This document shows, in pieces, positions 28,101-36,794 of a stretch of DNA of 64,000 bases; the stretch's first letter is position 1; every line of letters begins with the position of its first letter. The stretch lies in the NCBI RefSeq assembly GCF_000717245.1, contig NZ_JNYQ01000002.1:1-64000 (forward strand), in the 5' to 3' direction. Below the pieces are notes generated by a model, which was not told the DNA's origin, did not search any database, and saw nothing but the letters and a program-made list of their open reading frames with translations. The translations under genes were made by a program, and so were the position numbers. Source of the stretch: Kitasatospora papulosa. Lineage in GTDB: Bacteria; Actinomycetota; Actinomycetes; Streptomycetales; Streptomycetaceae.

Positions 28101-28610
28101 GTGGTCCTGGCCCCCGGAGGCGGGACCGACGCGGTCGCCCTGCGCACCGTGCTCAAGGAGCGGCTCCCCGCCTACATGGTGCCGAGCCTCTGGGCCGTCG
28201 TGGACCGCCTCCCCCTGACCGCCAACGGCAAGGTCGACCGGCGTGCCCTCGCGGCACGCGCCGTCCCGGCGGCACGGGCCGGACTGCCCTCGTCCACGGA
28301 CGGGGCGGGCAGGGCGGCCGCACCGGCGGGACCGGAGAGGACCGCCCCCGCCCCGCCGCAGGAGAGCGCGCGTTCCCTGACGGAGCGGATCGCGGAGCTG
28401 TTCACCACGGTCATCGAGGACCCCGACGCGGCCGTCGCCGTGACGGGCGACACCGACTTCTTCATGGTGGGCGGCAACTCCCTCGGCGCGGTCCGGCTCA
28501 TGCGCAGGCTCAAGGCGGACCTGGGAGTGAGCGTGCGTCTGCGCGACTTCCTGCTCGCCCCGACGCCCGACGGTCTGCGGGCACTCGTGGAGAAGGCCGG
28601 CGCCGAGTGA
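25140..28610 (+). CDS. NRPS protein: PCP-C-A-PCP, code resembling valine
   Basis: The protein has 1156 residues. Order: PCP (Ser32, ALGGDSL), C (about 85-520, HHMVLDG from His218), A (about 540-1045, FTSGSTGEPKG, NGYGPTEN, RLYRTGD, NGKVDR) and PCP (Ser1114, VGGNSLG). My hand-aligned specificity code is D-A-L-W-L-G-G-T-F-K, close to codes recorded for valine. The N-terminal PCP directly follows the PCP ending the previous protein, so the assembly line has two carriers side by side across a protein joint. The ATG overlaps the upstream stop, and its own TGA overlaps the next GTG. No MbtH partner is encoded nearby. Confidence 0.92.
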   Translation: MTCADLAVSVLGEGTDPADFTTDSFIALGGDSLRAMRLAALAEEQLGLRIAAAALLSETPLATVLSGAEPVTGTGTEPATADAPDDGSLSPAQRGMWLIESLAGGSPYNLVFTCFVEDGTLDRDCLAKALAETTGRHEGLRTVFRETDDDVVREVLSAHVPELTTYVYDGPAAGFEEYVRDEGARQGRRPFDLSAAPAYRWLHFSQPGGGEAVVLAAHHMVLDGWAVGLLLTEVFARHGALADGAAEPDLGPDVPVGVLSRRHDSLCAAGVWDSQAELWKRHLDGVPRVLELPADRQRPAVQDATGSRSALDLGPEATTAVAGRARELGITPYAFLLGAFGLTLSRLTGSRSLLVGVPLLGRGFSELEHLVAVTGNLVPVRVDVDDEATVAGYLRSVHASLGRSIDAGDLPFEELVARVGVERGLGCHPLVQVCFGMHDQLVPQGLDAGSARLRVEEGHGGGSQFDLTMLIGHADPSYSGHVEYATGVWTEDETRAFVADFRAAAEQLAADPDARLEDVRCVSAASRARLDGINTSADDFPDSSLDALFREVAARTPDAVAVRDEASALTYAQLADAAAEQARLLREAGVAPGDRVLVGVDRSVAEAVAVLGVQWAGAAYVGVEQGVTDAHLARIVERAAPAAVLAGPVSGPAATRAAALGVRPVATWDPSWPAASGDGAAPYAPEDPGRLAYVAFTSGSTGEPKGVSVPHRAVIRLVHEAGFVRLGPGERMLRLSPLAFDASTLELWGALLTGATLEVHPPGLASPTELGAFLRERGITVAWLTAGLFRLVEEFAPDSFAGVRQLLTGGDVVPHDHVARALTRHPGLVVTNGYGPTENTTFTTTHSVERPEDVDGPLPIGVPVPGTRVYVLDERRRVVPAGAVGELYAGGTGLADGYLGDEAGTARSFGTFSPDVDERLYRTGDVVRMDGLGRLRFLGRADDQVKLRGYRVELGAISDVLTAQPGVLDAVVHVTDGDSAEKRLVASVVLAPGGGTDAVALRTVLKERLPAYMVPSLWAVVDRLPLTANGKVDRRALAARAVPAARAGLPSSTDGAGRAAAPAGPERTAPAPPQESARSLTERIAELFTTVIEDPDAAVAVTGDTDFFMVGGNSLGAVRLMRRLKADLGVSVRLRDFLLAPTPDGLRALVEKAGAE

Positions 28611-29797
28611 ACCGCACGCGGACGAAGGCCCCGCCGCTGTCCCTGCCGGACGGCGCCGGGGCCCCGGAGTGGGACGAAGGGCTGGAGTGCTGGGTCGTCG
28701 CCGACCCCCGGCTGGCCCGGCAGGTCCTCAACCACACCGGCTTCGCCTCCGGAACCTTCGAGCGTTCCTTCCAGCTGTACATGACGGAGGCGTCGCGCGA
28801 GGAGTACCGCGAACTCACGGAGTTCCTGCGGCTCTGGTTCGTCCAGACCGACGCCCCGGAGCACGCGGCGCTGCGTCGCCCCGTGCAGCGGATCATGTCC
28901 GCGTCGTACGTGCGCTCACTCGCTCCGCGGGTCGAGGAGATCACCGAGGAGTGCCTCGACGACCTCGCCGCGGCCCGCCCGCACGACGTGATGCCGACGG
29001 TCGCCGACGGCATCTCCGGCAAGGTCATGGCGCACGTGGTCGGCGTCGGCGAGCAGCCGGCGGTGCTGCACCGCTGGTCGCGGGCGCTGTCCCTGTTCAT
29101 CGGCGCCATGTACCGGCGCGACCACGCGGAGGGGGCGCGCACCGCCATGCGGGAGATGACGGAGGCGCTGTCCCGCGCCACCGCCCCCGCGGCCTTCCCG
29201 CGTGACACCGAGCTCGACCGTGCCCGTACGACCGCGACCTGGGCGATGAACCTCTTCGGCGGTCTGGAGACGACAGCGTCGCTCCTCGGCTCGGTCATCC
29301 TGACCGCGCTCGGCGACAAGGCGGTCTGGGACGCGATCCGCGAGGAGCGGGAGGGCGCCGTCGAGGCGCTCGTGGAGTCCGTGCTCGTGGCGAGGCCGCC
29401 GCTGCGGCACCTGGGACGCGTCGTCGCCTACGACCAGGAGATCGGCGGGAGCCGGCTCGAGGAGGGCGACCTGGTGCTCGTCAGCCTCACCGGCGACGGG
29501 CTGCTCGCGGAGGGGGAGCCGGACACCCCGGCCTCCGGCTGCCCGGTCACCGGAGCCGGGGCCCCGGCCGTGAGCGGGGCGGACGAGGGGGACGGACGAC
29601 CGGAGCAGCACCTCGTCTTCGGCCACGGACCGCACTACTGCGTCGGCGCGCCGCTCGCCCGCCTGGAAGCGGCCGTCCTGCTGCGCCGGTTCGCGAAGCG
29701 GTTCCCCGACGCCCGGCTCTCCGGCGAGGCCGCCGTCTGGGGTCCCAACCTGTCGTACGTGGGCCTGGACCACCTCTACGTCGACCTGGGGGTGTGA
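28607..29797 (+). CDS. Divergent cytochrome P450 lacking the ExxR motif
   Basis: The protein has 396 residues and is coupled by GTGA overlaps to both neighbours. The heme loop FGHGPHYCVG (Cys345) and I-helix FGGLETTAS are normal. Where the K-helix should read ExxR, the sequence VESVLVARPP has Ser and Val instead of Glu and Arg. A Gly/Ala-rich insert (CPVTGAGAPAVSG) replaces the usual segment between the K-helix and the heme loop. It must bind heme by an altered core and may act on a carrier-bound substrate or have a non-standard role. Confidence 0.85.
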   Translation: MNRTRTKAPPLSLPDGAGAPEWDEGLECWVVADPRLARQVLNHTGFASGTFERSFQLYMTEASREEYRELTEFLRLWFVQTDAPEHAALRRPVQRIMSASYVRSLAPRVEEITEECLDDLAAARPHDVMPTVADGISGKVMAHVVGVGEQPAVLHRWSRALSLFIGAMYRRDHAEGARTAMREMTEALSRATAPAAFPRDTELDRARTTATWAMNLFGGLETTASLLGSVILTALGDKAVWDAIREEREGAVEALVESVLVARPPLRHLGRVVAYDQEIGGSRLEEGDLVLVSLTGDGLLAEGEPDTPASGCPVTGAGAPAVSGADEGDGRPEQHLVFGHGPHYCVGAPLARLEAAVLLRRFAKRFPDARLSGEAAVWGPNLSYVGLDHLYVDLGV

Positions 29798-32700
29798 GCG
29801 TGCCGACGGAGAACGCCGTGGCCGTGGTCGGCATGGCCTGCCGGCTGCCGGGCGCCGACGACACGGCCGGGTACTGGGCGGCCCTGACCGGTGGCGTGGA
29901 CGGGATCAGCCGGTTCACCCCCGAGTGGCTGCTGGACCAGGGGGCGGACCCGGAATACGTCGGCAGGGAGAACTTCGTCCCGGCCATGGGGGTCGTCACC
30001 GGCTCCCGCCGCTTCGACTGGCCGTACTTCCGCTACAGCCGGGCCGAGGCCGCTGCCATGGACCCGCAGCAGCGTGTCTTCCTGGAGTGCGCGACCACCG
30101 CCGTCGACGACGCGGGCATCGACCCCACCCGGTTCCCGGGCAGGATCGGGGTCTACGCCGGGGCCGACCGGGTCGGCCCCGGGGCCGACGACCCGCTGAG
30201 CGAACTCGCCCTCTACATCGGCCGGGAGAAGGACTTCCTCGCCACGCGCGTGGCCTACAAGCTGGGGCTGCGCGGCCCCGCGCTCACCGTCCAGACGGCC
30301 TGCTCGACGTCGCTGACCGCGGTACACCTCGCCGCGCGTGCCCTGGTCGGCGGCGAGTGCGACGCGGCTCTCGCCGGTGGCGTCACCGTGATGCCCAGGG
30401 GCGAGTGGGGCTACCTCTTCGAGCAGGGCGGCATCCTGTCGCCCGACGGGCGCTGCCGGCCGTTCGACGAGCGGGCCGGGGGCACCGTGCCGGCCGAGGG
30501 CGTCGCGGTGGTCGTGCTCAAACGGCTCGCGGACGCGCTGCGTGACGGCGACCGGATAGCCGGGGTGATCGCGGGCACCGCGATCAACAACGACGGCTCG
30601 GACAAGATGGCCTACACCGCGCCGTCCGTCCCCGGTCAGAGCGAGGTGATCCGCGCCGCCCAGCGGATCGCCGGCATCGATCCGGCGGACATCGACTACG
30701 TGGAGGCGCACGGTACGGCGACCCGGCTCGGCGACCCGGTCGAGGTGGAGGCGCTGACCGATGTCTTCCGGGACTCCACCGACACCACCGGAGCGTGCCT
30801 GCTCGGCGCGGTCAAGGGGAACATCGGGCACACCGGGGCGGTGTCCGGCGTCGCGGGGCTGATCAAGACCGTGCTGATGCTGGAGCACGGGCAGATCGTG
30901 CCCACCGTCCACTTCACCAGCCCCAACCCGCTGCTGGAGCTGGAGGCTTCGCCCTTCCGGGTCGCCGCGGCCAACGAGCCGTGGCCCGACCGCGGGACGC
31001 GGCTCGCGGCAGTCAGCTCCTTCGGTGTGGGCGGCACCAACGCCCACGTCCTCCTCCGGGGGGCGCCGAGCCGCGCCCCCCGCAAGGGACGTCCCGGCTT
31101 CCACCCGCTCACCCTGTCCGCGGCCTCTCCGGACGCGCTCGGACGGCTGGCCGGAGCACTCGCCGACCGGCTCGAACCGGCCACCGCCGGTGAGGCGGCC
31201 CCCACCCTCGCCGAGGTGTCCCGCACCCTCGCGGAGCGGCGCGTGCACCGGCACCGCAAGGCACTGGTCGCCGCGGAGCCCGCGGTGGCGGCACGACTGC
31301 TGCGAGGCGCGGCGGAACCCGGCCCGCCCCGGCGGAAGCTGGGCAAGGTCGCCTTCCTCTTCCCCGGCCAGGGCACCCTGCGGCACGGCGCGGGCACCGC
31401 CGCGTACCAGCTGCTGCCCGGTTTCCGGGCGGAGTTCGACGAGATACGCAAGGGCGTGCGCGACGCGCACGACATCGACCTGACCCCGGTCGTCACCGAT
31501 CCGGCGGACCAGGACTGGTTCACCGACACCGTCCACCAGCAACTGGGGCTGTTCGCACTCGGCTACGCCTTCGGGCGCCAGCTGCAGGCGTGGAACATCC
31601 GCCCCGCCGCGATGCTGGGCAACAGCATCGGCGAGTACGTGGCCGCCGCGCTCGCCGGGGTCTGGTCCCCGCAGGACGCCGCGGACCTGGTGCACCGCCG
31701 TGCCCGGGCGATGTGGGACACCGAGCCCGGCCTCATGGTGAGCGTCGCCGCCCGTGCCGACGAGGTCGTGCCCCGGCTGCCCGGGGACGGCGAGGTCACC
31801 GTCGCCGTCGAGGCCCCCGGCTCCGTCGTCCTGTCCGGACCCGAGGCGGCGATGACGGAGCTGCTCGCGGGCGACCGCCTGGCCGGGCTCGGGACCACCC
31901 TGATCCACACCCGGCGCGCCTTCCACTCGAAGGCCATGGACGGGGCTGCCGAGGAGGTGCGGGCCGCCATTTCGTCGATGCCCGTCCGTCCTCCGCGGCA
32001 GCCCCTCATATCCGGCACGACCGGACGACAGGCCGCTCCGCAGGAGGTGACGGACCCCGCCTACTGGGCCGCCCAACTGCGCCGTCCCGTCCTCCTCGGG
32101 GAGGCGATGCGCACGCTGCTCGGCTCGGGCTGCACGACGTACGTCGAACTGGGCCCCGGCAGCTCGATGATCGGCGGCCTGCGCCGCACCCCCGGCTGGG
32201 ACAGCTCCTTCGCCGCGGTGCCGCTGACCGCCCGGCGCGAGGACCCGGCCGAGGCCGGGCTGCTGAACGCGCTGGCCACCCTCTGGGAACTCGGCGCCGA
32301 CCGGGCGCTGGAGGACGTTCTCGGCACGGCCCCCGGCGCCGGCGAGGAGAGGCCGTCACGCTGCTCCCTGCCGGGATACCAGTTCCGCGGCGAGGACCCG
32401 GAGCAGACGGACGCGGCCGCCCCGCCCGCACCTGCCGCGCGGCGCGCCCCGGCAGCGGCACCGGTCCGAACGGCCGACACGCGGGCCGTGCTGGCGGAGT
32501 TGTGGTGCCGCACCCTCGGCGTCCCGGTGGCACTCGACGACGACAGCTTCTTCGCCCTGGGCGGGGAGTCGCTCATGGCCGTCAGCCTGACGGCCCAGGT
32601 CAGGGAACTGACGGGCTGCGTGCTGTCCGTGACCGACTTCTCCCGTGCGCCGTCGTTCGGCCGGCTGGTCGAGACCGTCGAACGGCAGTCGCCCGCACGG

Positions 32701-33474
32701 CCCGCTCCGGCGGCGACGGGCACGCTCCCGGTCCCGGGGGTCGCCACCCTCACCGAGGGCGGTACGGGCCGGCCGGTCTTCCTCGTCGCGGACGCCACCG
32801 GCACCGCACTCCCCTACCGGCACCTGGCCGCCCTGCTGGCGCCCCTCGCCGCGAACCGGCCGGTCCTCGGCCTGGAGGACCCCGGAGGCCCGCGCACCCG
32901 CACGATCCCGGCCATCGCGGCCGACCACGTCACCGCACTGCTCCGCACCCAGCCCGAGGGCCCCTACACGCTCGGCGGATGGTCGTTCGGCGCGGTCGTC
33001 GCCCATGAGATGGCGTACCGGCTGACACGGCTCGGCAAACGCGTCGACCTCCTCGTGTGCCTGGACGGCTTCGTCCCGGACACCGGGGGCCGGCCCGTGT
33101 CCTTCGCCCCCGAGTTCCTGCGCGCCGGGCTGCGGTCCCAGGCCGAGGCGCTGCTCGGCATCGGCCCGGTGGCACGACGCCTGGGGCGCGGGACGGCCCT
33201 GCGCAGGCAGTTCGTCGCCAACCAGGCGACGCTGCTGCGCTACCGGCCACGCCCCGTCGCGTGCCCGGTCGTGCTCTTCAAGGCATCGAGCGGGCCGGCG
33301 GAGGCGGACCGGCTGCGCGGCCGGCTGACGGGGCTCTACGGGGACGGGGTCCGGGTCGAGCCGGTCGGCGGCGACCACTGGTCGATGCTCACCGGCCCGT
33401 ACGCGGACGAACTGGCGCTGAAGCTGGCGCATGCACTTCCGGCCGAGGACTCGGCCGAGCAGGGAGAGAGATGA
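29794..33474 (+). CDS. Type I PKS module with terminal thioesterase: KS-AT-ACP-TE
   Basis: The protein has 1226 residues. KS (about 8-430) has Cys170 in TACSTSL, His306 in EAHGTAT and His346 in NIGHTGA. AT (about 510-820) has nucleophile Ser611 but reads GNSIGE instead of GHSxGE, with His711 in RAFHSKAM; the AFH form points to malonyl-CoA. ACP carries Ser926 (ALGGESL). The TE has Ser1064 in GGWSFGA and His1195 in GGDHWSM. No KR, DH or ER is present, so one malonate extension leaves a beta-ketone before release. It is the only domain in the cluster that can release a final chain in cis. GTG 29794 overlaps the P450 stop. Confidence 0.92.
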   Translation: MSVPTENAVAVVGMACRLPGADDTAGYWAALTGGVDGISRFTPEWLLDQGADPEYVGRENFVPAMGVVTGSRRFDWPYFRYSRAEAAAMDPQQRVFLECATTAVDDAGIDPTRFPGRIGVYAGADRVGPGADDPLSELALYIGREKDFLATRVAYKLGLRGPALTVQTACSTSLTAVHLAARALVGGECDAALAGGVTVMPRGEWGYLFEQGGILSPDGRCRPFDERAGGTVPAEGVAVVVLKRLADALRDGDRIAGVIAGTAINNDGSDKMAYTAPSVPGQSEVIRAAQRIAGIDPADIDYVEAHGTATRLGDPVEVEALTDVFRDSTDTTGACLLGAVKGNIGHTGAVSGVAGLIKTVLMLEHGQIVPTVHFTSPNPLLELEASPFRVAAANEPWPDRGTRLAAVSSFGVGGTNAHVLLRGAPSRAPRKGRPGFHPLTLSAASPDALGRLAGALADRLEPATAGEAAPTLAEVSRTLAERRVHRHRKALVAAEPAVAARLLRGAAEPGPPRRKLGKVAFLFPGQGTLRHGAGTAAYQLLPGFRAEFDEIRKGVRDAHDIDLTPVVTDPADQDWFTDTVHQQLGLFALGYAFGRQLQAWNIRPAAMLGNSIGEYVAAALAGVWSPQDAADLVHRRARAMWDTEPGLMVSVAARADEVVPRLPGDGEVTVAVEAPGSVVLSGPEAAMTELLAGDRLAGLGTTLIHTRRAFHSKAMDGAAEEVRAAISSMPVRPPRQPLISGTTGRQAAPQEVTDPAYWAAQLRRPVLLGEAMRTLLGSGCTTYVELGPGSSMIGGLRRTPGWDSSFAAVPLTARREDPAEAGLLNALATLWELGADRALEDVLGTAPGAGEERPSRCSLPGYQFRGEDPEQTDAAAPPAPAARRAPAAAPVRTADTRAVLAELWCRTLGVPVALDDDSFFALGGESLMAVSLTAQVRELTGCVLSVTDFSRAPSFGRLVETVERQSPARPAPAATGTLPVPGVATLTEGGTGRPVFLVADATGTALPYRHLAALLAPLAANRPVLGLEDPGGPRTRTIPAIAADHVTALLRTQPEGPYTLGGWSFGAVVAHEMAYRLTRLGKRVDLLVCLDGFVPDTGGRPVSFAPEFLRAGLRSQAEALLGIGPVARRLGRGTALRRQFVANQATLLRYRPRPVACPVVLFKASSGPAEADRLRGRLTGLYGDGVRVEPVGGDHWSMLTGPYADELALKLAHALPAEDSAEQGER

Positions 33475-34811
33475 CGATGTCGGACAAACCACCGGGCGGG
33501 GTCGACACCCCTGACCCCTCAGCCGTGACGACGGCGGGCCCGGACGCGGCGACCGCGGAGACCCCGCTGCTGCGCAACGGCAACTTCCAGGCGCTGTGGA
33601 CCTCCGAGGCGTTCGCCGCCCTGGCCAAGGAGGCCGCGGAGGTCGCCTATCCGCTGCTGATCCTCACCACCACCGGCTCCGCCTTCTACGCCGGTGCCGT
33701 GGGTTCGGCCCAGCTGCTCACCGCGAGCGTCATGTCGATCCCCGGCGGAACCCTGGCCGACCGGGTCGACCGGCGGATGATCCTCATCGTCTGCAACCTG
33801 GTCCGCGTCGTCCTGCTCGGGCTCTTCGCGCTGCTCATCTGGACCGAGGACACCAACCCCTTCATCATCTTCGGCATCGCCGTCGGATCGGCGGTCTGCC
33901 TGGGTGTCTCGAACCCCACCGGACTCGCGGTCATCAAGCAGCTGGTGCCTCCGTCACAGCTCACCCAGGCGACGGCGCAGAACCAGGTCCGGTACTTCGC
34001 GGCGACGATGGGCGGCCCCCCGCTGGGCGGCTCGCTCTTCGCGGTCGGCCGGGCGTTCCCGTTCCTGAGCTCGGCCGTGGCCTTCCTGGTCTCCACGGTG
34101 CTGCTGCTGTTCATCCGCAAGCCCCTGAAGGTGGAGAACGCGGCACCGGGAGAGAAGCGCCACGCGGTCGAGGGCTTCAAGTTCCTGGCCCGGCAGCCGG
34201 TCCTGCGCCTCCTGATCATCTGGATCATGGGTTCGAACATGGCGTTCACCCACACCGGGGTCTTCCTCGCGCTGATCGCCACCGCCGAGAGCCGGGGCGC
34301 GTCCCCGGCCTTCACAGGCATGCTGCTGTCGATCGCCGGCGTCGGCGGGCTGGTCGGATCCCTGCTGGCGGGTCCGATCATCAAGCGGGTGAGCCCGCCG
34401 GTGCTCTTCCTCACCGCCGCCTGGATCGGACCGGTCGCCGCCGTCCTGCTGGCGAACGTCTCCGGGCTGATCCCGCTCGGCATCATCGTGGCCTGCGTGT
34501 TCCTGCGGGGGCCGGTCACCAGCGCGCTGTTCCTCGCCTACCTGGCGGCCATGGCACCCGACAAGGTGCAGGGCCGCGTACTCGGCGCGGTGATGTTCAT
34601 GTCCATGATCGCGGCGCCGATCGGTGTGTTCGCCGTCGGGACCATCTTCGACCTGGCGGGCGCCACCTGGGTGTTCACCACCATGGCCATCGTCTCCGCC
34701 CTCGCGGCACTGCCCACGCTCAGCCCTGTCATCCGCAAGCTCGCGCCGCCCGAGCACTACGCAGACGCCGGCGCGGCCCCCGACGCACACCCCACTCCCA
34801 AGGAGACGTGA
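33471..34811 (+). CDS. MFS transporter (probable product exporter)
   Basis: The protein has 446 residues with about twelve membrane segments after a soluble N-terminal tail of 40 residues. GGTLADRVDRRMI is the conserved motif A between helices 2 and 3. It resembles the MFS family of drug and enterobactin exporters. It is coupled to the PKS gene by an ATGA overlap; a second ATG at 33477 is better spaced from GGGAGAG and may be the true start. Its place in the operon suggests export of, and self-protection from, the product. It is the only transporter in the cluster. Confidence 0.88.
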   Translation: MTMSDKPPGGVDTPDPSAVTTAGPDAATAETPLLRNGNFQALWTSEAFAALAKEAAEVAYPLLILTTTGSAFYAGAVGSAQLLTASVMSIPGGTLADRVDRRMILIVCNLVRVVLLGLFALLIWTEDTNPFIIFGIAVGSAVCLGVSNPTGLAVIKQLVPPSQLTQATAQNQVRYFAATMGGPPLGGSLFAVGRAFPFLSSAVAFLVSTVLLLFIRKPLKVENAAPGEKRHAVEGFKFLARQPVLRLLIIWIMGSNMAFTHTGVFLALIATAESRGASPAFTGMLLSIAGVGGLVGSLLAGPIIKRVSPPVLFLTAAWIGPVAAVLLANVSGLIPLGIIVACVFLRGPVTSALFLAYLAAMAPDKVQGRVLGAVMFMSMIAAPIGVFAVGTIFDLAGATWVFTTMAIVSALAALPTLSPVIRKLAPPEHYADAGAAPDAHPTPKET

Positions 34812-36058
34812 TGGCCGACACCGACCAGCTGCCGCCGGAGTTCTTCACGGCACCCGAACCCGGCGACACCCACGCGGCCAACAAGCGGCTGCGCGCGGCC
34901 GGCTGCCCCGTACGCGCCATCAACTACCCGCCGGGCGGCGACGCGTACGTCGTCGCCGACTACGAGACCGCGCTCAAGGGGTTCAGCGACCCCCGCCTGT
35001 CCAAGCAGGTCGAGAACTCCCCGGCCTGGTTCCGCGATCTCCTCGAGGACAGCAGCCCGGTCCTCATACGCAACATGATCACCGCGGACGCGCCGGAGCA
35101 CACCCGGCTGCGAAGGCTGGTCAGCAGGGCCTTCGTGCCCCGTCGGATGGCGCTGCTGCAGCCCCGCATCCAGGAGATCACCGACGAGCTCATCGACGCC
35201 TTCCCCGAGTCGGGCGAGGTCGACCTGATGGAGTTCGCGTTCACCCTGCCGATGCGCGTCATCTGCGAGTTCCTCGGTGTACCGATCGAGGACCGCCCGG
35301 AACTGCACGCCTGGGGCTACTGGCTGAGCGGAGCCCCGTTCGCGGACGAGGAGTCGAACCGGCAGCTGAAGCTGGCGAGCGACGGGATCGAGCGCTATCT
35401 CGTCGACCTGCTCGACCGGAGACGGAGCTCCGGCCTGGGGGAGGACCTGGTCAGCATCCTGCTGCGGGCCGCCGACGAGGACGTCTTCACCAACGACGAG
35501 CTCGTCTCGACGCTCGTCCTGCTGATCATCGCGGGCCACAAGACCACGGCCAACCTGATCGGGAACGGGATGCAGGCGCTGTTCAGCCACCCGGACCAGC
35601 TCGAACTGCTGCGCTCGAAGCCGGAGCTGGCCGAGACGGCCGTCGAGGAGTTCCTGCGTTTCGAACCCCCGGTCTACCGCGGGACGCTGCGGGTGGCCAC
35701 CGAGGACATGGAGCTGGCGGGCTGCCCCATTCCCAAGGAGGGCTTCGTGCACATCCTGATGGACTCCGCCAACCGTGACCCGGAGGCGTTCGAGGACCCC
35801 GACCGGCTCGACATCACGCGCACCTCCAACCGCCATCTGGCCTTCGGCCAGGGAGCGCACTTCTGCGTGGGCGCGCCGCTCTCCCGCGTCGAGGGGCTGG
35901 TGGCCTTCCCCACCCTGCTGCGCAGGCTGCGCGGTCTGGAGCTGGCGGTCCCGCACGACCAGTTGGACTGGGTGTTCGACAACTCCACCAGCCGCGGCCT
36001 GAAGTCGCTGCCGGTGCGGTACGACGCCCGGCTGGCCTCCGACACCCTGGAGGACTGA
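34811..36058 (+). CDS. Cytochrome P450 with AGHKTT I-helix
   Basis: The protein has 415 residues and is the most regular of the three P450s. It has ADAPEHTRLRRLVSRAF, VEEFLRFEPP (intact ExxR) and the heme loop FGQGAHFCVG (Cys352). The I-helix motif is AGHKTT, so Lys replaces the usual Asp or Glu. An AGGAG site precedes ATG 34811, which overlaps the MFS stop by one base. It probably hydroxylates or otherwise oxidises the peptide-polyketide or a carrier-bound residue. Confidence 0.92.
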   Translation: MADTDQLPPEFFTAPEPGDTHAANKRLRAAGCPVRAINYPPGGDAYVVADYETALKGFSDPRLSKQVENSPAWFRDLLEDSSPVLIRNMITADAPEHTRLRRLVSRAFVPRRMALLQPRIQEITDELIDAFPESGEVDLMEFAFTLPMRVICEFLGVPIEDRPELHAWGYWLSGAPFADEESNRQLKLASDGIERYLVDLLDRRRSSGLGEDLVSILLRAADEDVFTNDELVSTLVLLIIAGHKTTANLIGNGMQALFSHPDQLELLRSKPELAETAVEEFLRFEPPVYRGTLRVATEDMELAGCPIPKEGFVHILMDSANRDPEAFEDPDRLDITRTSNRHLAFGQGAHFCVGAPLSRVEGLVAFPTLLRRLRGLELAVPHDQLDWVFDNSTSRGLKSLPVRYDARLASDTLED

Positions 36059-36059
36059 G

Positions 36060-36794
36060 ATGTCCGTCCGCACCACTCTCGTCTGCCTGCCCTTCGCCGG
36101 CGCCGGCGCCTCCTTCTACCGCCCGTGGCAGCGGCTCGCCGGTGAGACGCTGACCATCCTCCCGCTCCAGCTGCCGGGCCGGGAGCGGCGGATCGACGAG
36201 GAACCGTACACGGACGCCGGCACCGCCGCCGACGGCCTGCTGGCCGACCTGCGCCAGGCGCTGGACGACGCGGCACGGCCGCACCGCATCGCGCTGTTCG
36301 GGCACAGCCTCGGTGCCGTACTCGCCTACGAGCTGGCGCACCGGCTGGTCTCCGAGCCGGGCGTCGAGACGGCCCGGCTGTTCGTCAGCGGATCCCCGCA
36401 GCCCGCCGAGCAGCGGTCCCGGCGCGCCACCGGTCTGCCCGACGACGCCTTCCTGGCTCGCGTCAACGAGTTCGCCGGCTACACGCACGAGGCGCTGGAG
36501 GACCCCGAGATGAGGGAGATGATCCTCCCGACGCTGCGGGCGGACGTCGAGATGCACGAGAACTACGTGCCGGGCAACGATCTCCCGCTGCCCGTCCCCG
36601 TCACCTCCCTGCGCGGCGCCGACGACGAGCTGGTCAGCCGCGACGAGGCGGCCGGCTGGTCGAAGGTCGCCGCGGCGGACTTCCGTTACGTGGAGCAGGC
36701 GGGCGGCCACATGTACCTCACCGAGTCGCCCGGGGCGCTGCTGGAGGTCATCTCAGGCGATCTCGGCGCAGGGGCGGGCGAGCCGTGCGCCTGA
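36060..36794 (+). CDS. Type II thioesterase (rightward arm)
   Basis: The protein has 244 residues. LVCLPFAGAGASFYRPW, the elbow FGHSLGA, an Asp in LRGADDELVS and His in EQAGGHMYL identify a GrsT/RifR-like editing thioesterase. The cluster therefore has two stand-alone thioesterases and one integrated TE. One of the stand-alone enzymes may have a dedicated task, such as freeing a modified amino acid from the discrete A-PCP protein; this is inference. The gene starts 1 nt after the P450 stop and overlaps the SDR gene by 10 bp. Confidence 0.9.
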   Translation: MSVRTTLVCLPFAGAGASFYRPWQRLAGETLTILPLQLPGRERRIDEEPYTDAGTAADGLLADLRQALDDAARPHRIALFGHSLGAVLAYELAHRLVSEPGVETARLFVSGSPQPAEQRSRRATGLPDDAFLARVNEFAGYTHEALEDPEMREMILPTLRADVEMHENYVPGNDLPLPVPVTSLRGADDELVSRDEAAGWSKVAAADFRYVEQAGGHMYLTESPGALLEVISGDLGAGAGEPCA

